A stretch of 64,000 nucleotides of DNA from Aeromonas tecta. GTDB lineage: Bacteria; Pseudomonadota; Gammaproteobacteria; Enterobacterales; Aeromonadaceae. The stretch is taken from the NCBI RefSeq assembly GCF_000820185.1, contig NZ_CDCA01000022.1:186323-250322 (forward strand). The letters run 5' to 3'. Position numbers and translations under genes: made by a program. Positions 59,657 to 64,000 of this stretch are shown piece by piece (the first letter of the stretch is position 1; the number at the start of each line of letters is the position of its first letter). The notes under the pieces were generated by a model. That model made no database searches and was not told the origin of the DNA. It saw only the letters and a list, made by a program, of their open reading frames with translations.

Positions 59657-61159
59657 TTACGGTGTCGGATTGACCAGACGGCGGATCCAGGGCAGCAGGT
59701 CCGATGCCAGCATGCCCCTCTCCCCCTCGGCAGCCGCGCAATCGGCGGCCTCCCCGTGGATAACGGCGCCTAGCCGGGTCGCCACGCTGGCAGACCAGCC
59801 CTGTGCCAGGAGGGCGGCTATTATACCAGATAACAGATCGCCCATGCCGCCACTGGCCATGCCGGGGTTGCCCTCGCTACAGAGGGTGATGCACCGGCTA
59901 TCGCAGATCAGCGAACCTGCGCCCTTGAGCAGCACGACACCGCCATATTGCTGTTGCAGCCGTGCGACGGCGGCGAAGCGATCCGCTTCGATCTCGTCGA
60001 TGGAGCAAGCCAGCAGACGAGCCGCCTCCCCCGGGTGAGGGGTGAGCACCCAATTATCCTGATGACGGGGATGAAGCGCCAGCCAATTCAATCCATCGGC
60101 ATCCAATACCAGCGGCTCCCCGGTCGCCGTCAGCCGCTCACACTGGGCCTTTGCCCACTCGTCCTGACCGAGCCCCGGCCCCAACACCCGCACCGTGGGC
60201 CAGCTCTCATCCATTCCCACCTGCCAGCCCATCAGCTCGGGTTGCACCAGACTGGCGGGGGGGAGGTCTGGATGTTGGCAGAGCCGCACCAATCCGGCCC
60301 CCGCCCGCAGGCAAGCCTGTCCCGCGAGCAAAATGGCCCCCTGCATGCCGAGGTTGCCCCCCACCAGCAGCACCCTGCCGTTGCTCCCCTTGTGGGCCGA
60401 GCGGCGACGCGGGCTGAGCAAGCCCTTGAGGCTGGGATAATCGATGCGCAGGGCGGCGGGGATCGGCTCGGCATCCGGCGTTACCCCGAGGGGGTCAAAG
60501 TCGAGCAGACCGACGCCGTCCACGCCATCGGCGGTCAGCATGCCCTGCTTGATGCCGATGAAGGTGAGGGTGCGGCTGGCGCGCACCATGGCGCCCATGG
60601 CGCGGCCGGTGTCGGCGTTGAGCCCGGAGGGGAGATCCACGGCCAGCACTGGCGCATTCAAGCCATTGATTGTTGCGACGATCTTTGTCATTGAAGAGGA
60701 GAGGGAGATATGGACACCGGTGCCAAGCAGTGCATCGACCACCAGATCCGGTGGCGTCAGCAGCGCGGGAGTGAACGCCTCGAACATCAGCACAGTGCCC
60801 CCCGCCGCCAGCCACTCATCGGCCGCCCGTCTGGCATCGCCGCTGAGCCGATCGGGCGCGCGCGCGGCGATCACCACAGGGTCGAGGCCGGCTCGCCTGG
60901 CGAGACGCGCCAGCACATAGCCATCGCCGCCGTTGTTGCCTGGGCCGACGAAGATCCACCAGTGGCTGCTCTGGGGCCAGTGGCGGCGGGCATAAGAGAG
61001 CAAGGCCCCGCCGGCCCGCGTCATCAGCGGATAAGTATCACCCCCTTCGCGCTCGGCCCAGCGCCGCTCCAGCATGCGGATCTGTTCGGTCCGCCATAAC
61101 GGCTGTGCTAGACTGGTGCCTTGTTCCCCGCAGATAGCATCCTCGATAACCTGTACCAT
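59657..61159 (-). CDS. nnr: Bifunctional NAD(P)H-hydrate epimerase / ADP-dependent dehydratase
   Basis: 500 residues. N-terminal epimerase (YjeF_N, about 10-215) with GPGNNGGDGYVLARL, and C-terminal ribokinase-like dehydratase (about 225-495) with LTPHPGEAARL and GGMGDLLSGIIA. Together they repair NADHX and NADPHX. First gene of the operon running to hflC, and divergent from queG. Confidence 0.95.
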   Translation of the reverse strand: MVQVIEDAICGEQGTSLAQPLWRTEQIRMLERRWAEREGGDTYPLMTRAGGALLSYARRHWPQSSHWWIFVGPGNNGGDGYVLARLARRAGLDPVVIAARAPDRLSGDARRAADEWLAAGGTVLMFEAFTPALLTPPDLVVDALLGTGVHISLSSSMTKIVATINGLNAPVLAVDLPSGLNADTGRAMGAMVRASRTLTFIGIKQGMLTADGVDGVGLLDFDPLGVTPDAEPIPAALRIDYPSLKGLLSPRRRSAHKGSNGRVLLVGGNLGMQGAILLAGQACLRAGAGLVRLCQHPDLPPASLVQPELMGWQVGMDESWPTVRVLGPGLGQDEWAKAQCERLTATGEPLVLDADGLNWLALHPRHQDNWVLTPHPGEAARLLACSIDEIEADRFAAVARLQQQYGGVVLLKGAGSLICDSRCITLCSEGNPGMASGGMGDLLSGIIAALLAQGWSASVATRLGAVIHGEAADCAAAEGERGMLASDLLPWIRRLVNPTP

Positions 61160-61294
61160 GACGGCTCCCGACCTTCATCATCCAGTGACCCAGCGCTCAG
61201 ACACTGGGCATATGACGTGGCATGACGACGCCCGACCAAGGGTGCGTTTCGCGCCACCAATGCGGGCCCAGTGCCGGCAGGCAGATGACGCAGC

Positions 61295-62434
61295 ATGACG
61301 ACGGCCGAACTCCATCAACTGGCCCAAGATATCAAGCTCTGGGCACGCGAGCTAGGCTTTGACCAGGTCGGGATCACCGACACCGACCTGCGCATCGAAG
61401 AGCCCAGATTGCAGGCCTGGCTGGACGCAGGCTATCACGGCAGCATGGATTACATGGCCCGCCACGGCATGATGCGGGCGCGACCCCATGAGCTGTTGCC
61501 GGGCACCCAGCGGGTGCTGTCGGTGCGGATGAACTATCTCCCCTTCGAGGCGGGCTTTGCCAGCACCCTGCGCGACCCCACTCTGGGTTACATCAGCCGT
61601 TACGCCCTAGGCCGCGACTACCATAAGGTCTTGCGCAACCGGCTAAAACAGCTGGGAGAGCGTATCGAGCAACGCTGCCAGGCACTGTTTCAGGCGACGG
61701 ACTGGCGCCCCTTCGTCGACTCGGCCCCGGTCCTCGAGCGGCCCCTTGCCGCCAAGGCGGGTCTCGGCTGGGTGGGCAAGCACTCCCTGCTACTCAACGA
61801 ATCGGCGGGCTCCTTCTTCTTTCTGGGGGAGCTGCTCATCAACCTGCCGCTGCCCATGGATGCCCCGGTGGAAAAGGAGCAGTGCGGCAAGTGCGTGGCC
61901 TGCATCAACATCTGCCCGACCGGCGCCATCATCGCGCCCTACGTTGTAGACGGGCGGCGCTGCATCTCCTACCTCACCATAGAGAACGATGGCCCCATCC
62001 CCGAAGAGTTTCGGCCGCTCATGGGCAACCGCATCTATGGCTGCGATGACTGCCAGCTTATCTGTCCCTGGAATCGCTATGCTGATGTGAGCCCGGAACC
62101 CGACTTCAATCCAAGGCCCAATCTGCATCGCCCGCCCCTGCTCGCGCTGTGGCAGTGGTCAGAGCCCGACTTTCTCAAGTACACCGAAGGCAGCCCCATT
62201 CGCCGCATCGGCTATCAACGCTGGCGCCGCAACCTGGTGGTGGCCCTTGGCAACGGCCCGGCCAGCCCCGAGGCGATCGACGCCCTGCAACAGGCCTTGG
62301 CCGAGGCCGAGCCCATGGTGGCCGAACACATCGAATGGGCCCTGGCGACCCTGACCAGCCGCCAGCAAGGTGAGAACAAAAAGACGAAATTGCTGATCCG
62401 CTGCATCGAAAAAGGACTGTCAGATCACGCCTGA
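61295..62434 (+). CDS. queG: Epoxyqueuosine reductase QueG
   Basis: 379 residues; the last step of queuosine synthesis, using cobalamin and two 4Fe-4S clusters. Cluster Cys: C197, C200, C203 and C207 ([12 protein letters not shown]), and C250, C253 and C257 ([11 protein letters not shown]). D142 in VDSAPVLER is the expected general acid. A HEAT-like C-terminal part (to 379) binds tRNA. Divergent from nnr across 135 bases. Confidence 0.96.
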   Translation: MTTAELHQLAQDIKLWARELGFDQVGITDTDLRIEEPRLQAWLDAGYHGSMDYMARHGMMRARPHELLPGTQRVLSVRMNYLPFEAGFASTLRDPTLGYISRYALGRDYHKVLRNRLKQLGERIEQRCQALFQATDWRPFVDSAPVLERPLAAKAGLGWVGKHSLLLNESAGSFFFLGELLINLPLPMDAPVEKEQCGKCVACINICPTGAIIAPYVVDGRRCISYLTIENDGPIPEEFRPLMGNRIYGCDDCQLICPWNRYADVSPEPDFNPRPNLHRPPLLALWQWSEPDFLKYTEGSPIRRIGYQRWRRNLVVALGNGPASPEAIDALQQALAEAEPMVAEHIEWALATLTSRQQGENKKTKLLIRCIEKGLSDHA

Positions 62435-62517
62435 GCGATCTGCCCCTTGCCGGATGCCAGTCATTTTTTCATGCTCTGCCGATGTTTGACCATCGGCACA
62501 CTAAAAGGAACATTCTG

Positions 62518-63258
62518 ATGCAGATGTTGGGAGTAGATATCGGCGGCTCCGGGATCAAGGGTTGCCTGGTCGACACCGCGACCGGTGAGCTCATCGGTGA
62601 ACGCCACCGTCTGGCCACCCCGCAGCCGGCCACTCCGGCCGCCATTGCCCATACCCTCAAGGCACTGGTCGAGCACTTCGAATGGAAGGGCCCTGTGGGT
62701 TGCGGCTTCCCCGCCATCATTCATAACGGCATCGCCAAGAGCGCCGCCAACATCGACAAGAGCTGGGTCGAGACCGATGCCGCCCACCTGTTTGCGGATG
62801 TGACCGGTCTGCCCTGCCACGTCATCAACGACGCCGATGCAGCCGGTCTGGCCGAGATGCGCTTTGGCACCGGCCGGGATCGCAAGGGGGTCATCATCCT
62901 CATCACGGTCGGCACCGGCATCGGCACCGCGGTGTTCGTCAACGGCCAGCTGCTGCCCAACACCGAGCTGGGGCATCTGATGCTGGAAGGCATGGTAGCC
63001 GAGCACTACTGCTCGGATGCGGCCCGCAAACGCGAAGATCTCTCCTGGGGTCGCTGGGGCAAGCGTTTCAACAAGTACCTGGCCAGACTGGAATTTCTGT
63101 TCTCCCCCGATCTCTTCATTTTGGGGGGCGGCAGCGCCTCCAAACTCGACAAGTTCATCGACAAGATAGAGACCCGGGCCCCGCTGGTGGCGGCGGCCAG
63201 CCTCAATCAGGCCGGCATCATAGGGGCGGCCCTCTATGCCGTAGAGCAGCAGAAATAA
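62518..63258 (+). CDS. ROK-family kinase, polyphosphate glucokinase-like
   Basis: About 246 residues. N-terminal phosphate motif DIGGSGIKG (7-15), [43 protein letters not shown] with the catalytic Asp, and [12 protein letters not shown]. The length and short form fit polyphosphate glucokinase (PpgK), which phosphorylates glucose from polyphosphate or ATP. AAAGGA precedes the ATG at 62518; the longer frame starts in the leader. A zinc-binding ROK Cys cluster is not present. Phosphodonor is inferred. Confidence 0.85.
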   Translation: MQMLGVDIGGSGIKGCLVDTATGELIGERHRLATPQPATPAAIAHTLKALVEHFEWKGPVGCGFPAIIHNGIAKSAANIDKSWVETDAAHLFADVTGLPCHVINDADAAGLAEMRFGTGRDRKGVIILITVGTGIGTAVFVNGQLLPNTELGHLMLEGMVAEHYCSDAARKREDLSWGRWGKRFNKYLARLEFLFSPDLFILGGGSASKLDKFIDKIETRAPLVAAASLNQAGIIGAALYAVEQQK

Positions 63259-63276
63259 CCCCTCTCTTCCAGATCA

Positions 63277-63304
63277 CAGAGGCCCGGCATATGCCGGGCC
63301 TCTG
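63277..63304. terminator. Palindromic hairpin after the glucokinase-like gene
   Basis: CAGAGGCCCGGCAT/ATGCCGGGCCTCTG, a perfect 28-base palindrome 18 bases after the stop. The following T content is modest (TCATTTC). Confidence 0.75.
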
Positions 63305-63725
63305 TCATTTCAGCAAGGGCTCAAGCGTCAGCGAGCCTGCCATCTTGCCGCCATCGGAAGGTCCCGCACTCAGCTCCCCTCAAGCCCCGAGCCGCTCCCC
63401 TCAGTCCAGGGAGCCTAATCGATCAGCCATTGCCACCCTCCAACCACCATCACCCTCAGCTCCCACGCATTGATGTGGTTATTTATTGTTCCATATCAAT
63501 AAGATGACCAAGAAAAGAGCAGGAGACAAAGGGTAGCGATCCATGCGACCTTGATGGCGAGCGATGACAACGGAAAGAATCGCGCCCGGCGGCCGGCTAA
63601 TAAACCCCGCGTGACAGCCACATTAGCCACCATATGTTCGGCCATTTGGTGGATTAACAAAATCCAATGTCGTCATATGAGAAATCACCATTTCTCATAG
63701 TCACAGGGCGGGAATCCTTATCACT
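63305..63725. other. Long non-coding region upstream of metN, rich in inverted repeats
   Basis: About 420 bases with no convincing gene. It holds GGCTAAT/ATTAGCC (63594-63600, 63622-63628), CCACCATATG/CATTTGGTGG around TTCGGC (63627-63652, one mismatch), and a perfect ten-pair dyad (63676-63699). A small RNA or additional operators are possible. Confidence 0.5.
63676..63699. repeat. 24-base inverted repeat upstream of metN
   Basis: TATGAGAAAT-CACC-ATTTCTCATA, ten perfect pairs, without a T-run, 32 bases before the first MetJ box. Confidence 0.6.
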
Positions 63726-63730
63726 TTTTT

Positions 63731-63778
63731 AGACGTCTAGACGTAGAAACATGCGTTGACACAGCCATCTGGACATCT
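63731..63778. promoter_or_regulatory. Tandem MetJ boxes in the metN promoter
   Basis: Six consecutive 8-base units related to AGACGTCT: AGACGTCT (perfect), AGACGTAG, AAACATGC, GTTGACAC, AGCCATCT and GGACATCT. They cover the promoter, so MetJ with S-adenosylmethionine would block it. Confidence 0.88.
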
Positions 63779-63784
63779 TAGCAT
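63756..63784 (+). promoter_or_regulatory. Sigma-70 promoter of metN
   Basis: TTGACA, 17 bases, TAGCAT; the last two MetJ boxes lie in the spacer. Confidence 0.72.
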
Positions 63785-63880
63785 CATCCTCCATGATGGC
63801 AGACTAACCCAGTGAAACCTCTGCCCAATTCACCCGCCTGTAGCGCCCTGTGCTTTAAGGCTGTTAGCACGGAAGAATTC

Positions 63881-64000
63881 ATGATTAAGTTGAACGGTCT
63901 CAACAAAGTCTACGGTAAGGGCACTGATGCTGTGCACGCCCTGCGTGACGTGAGCCTGCATGTGCCACAAGGCAAGATTTTCGGTGTGATCGGCGCCTCC
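63881..64000 (+). CDS. metN: Methionine ABC transporter ATP-binding protein MetN (5' end; runs off the right edge)
   Basis: The 40 codons visible begin [20 protein letters not shown] and continue [18 protein letters not shown], the usual start of MetN with the first half of the Walker A region at the edge. GGAAG lies before the ATG. The MetJ-covered promoter upstream confirms methionine regulation. metI and metQ are expected beyond the window. Confidence 0.93.
   Translation, partial: MIKLNGLNKVYGKGTDAVHALRDVSLHVPQGKIFGVIGAS

Overview
The window is a gene-dense, high-GC stretch of a gammaproteobacterial chromosome. Everything points to Aeromonas: a ChiA-type chitinase with its catalytic Glu at residue 315, a Vibrio-like HutXZ/HutBCD haem system, Pseudomonas-type amgK-murU beside lptD, and enterobacterial-type blocks (lptD-surA-pdxA-rsmA-apaG-apaH; queG/nnr-tsaE-amiB-mutL-miaA-hfq-hflX-hflK-hflC-yjeT). 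I saw no insertion sequence, prophage, CRISPR array, rRNA or tRNA. The species assignment is inference; the gene calls rest on motifs read in the translations.

Layout. 1-2.2 kb: the 5' part of chiA (minus strand), preceded by a c-di-GMP-I (GEMM) riboswitch with a terminator-like hairpin before the start codon. 2.2-10.3 kb: an SLC5/STAC hybrid sensor kinase (CrbS-like), an HcaT-like MFS transporter, and a LysR regulator divergent from an iron alcohol dehydrogenase and a short-chain dehydrogenase. 10.3-18.8 kb: an iron/haem region with a TonB-dependent haem receptor, a ChaN-like lipoprotein, an isochorismatase-like hydrolase, a small lipoprotein, hutZ-hutX, and divergent hutBCD sharing a clear Fur box. 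18.8-25.1 kb: a YitT protein, ugd plus a UDP-glucuronate epimerase-like gene, and a GT2/LpxB-N-like/GT39 operon probably modifying an envelope glycolipid. 25.4-31.2 kb: a lytic transglycosylase, ettA, a small conserved gene, a PurR-box-controlled purine permease, and djlA. 31.2-39.9 kb: murU-amgK divergent from the lptD-to-apaH operon. 40-47 kb: a membrane-anchored XRE regulator, a luciferase-like monooxygenase, a small uncharacterised protein, a large HD-GYP sensor and a YjiH-type membrane protein. 47.3-63.3 kb: obgE, rpmA-rplU, ispB, the nnr-to-yjeT superoperon, queG and a polyphosphate-glucokinase-like gene. The window ends inside metN, whose promoter is covered by tandem MetJ boxes.

The genes work together mainly through shared regulation and envelope function. 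Haem enters through the outer-membrane receptor, crosses the inner membrane by HutBCD and is handled inside by HutX/HutZ, under Fur. c-di-GMP links surface lifestyle to chitin use through the chiA riboswitch, and an HD-GYP protein able in principle to degrade c-di-GMP lies in the same window. Much of the rest is envelope biogenesis (LptD, SurA, AmiB, AmgK/MurU, sugar-nucleotide and glycosyltransferase genes) and translation quality control (EttA, RsmA, Hfq, MiaA, TsaE, QueG, Obg, HflX).
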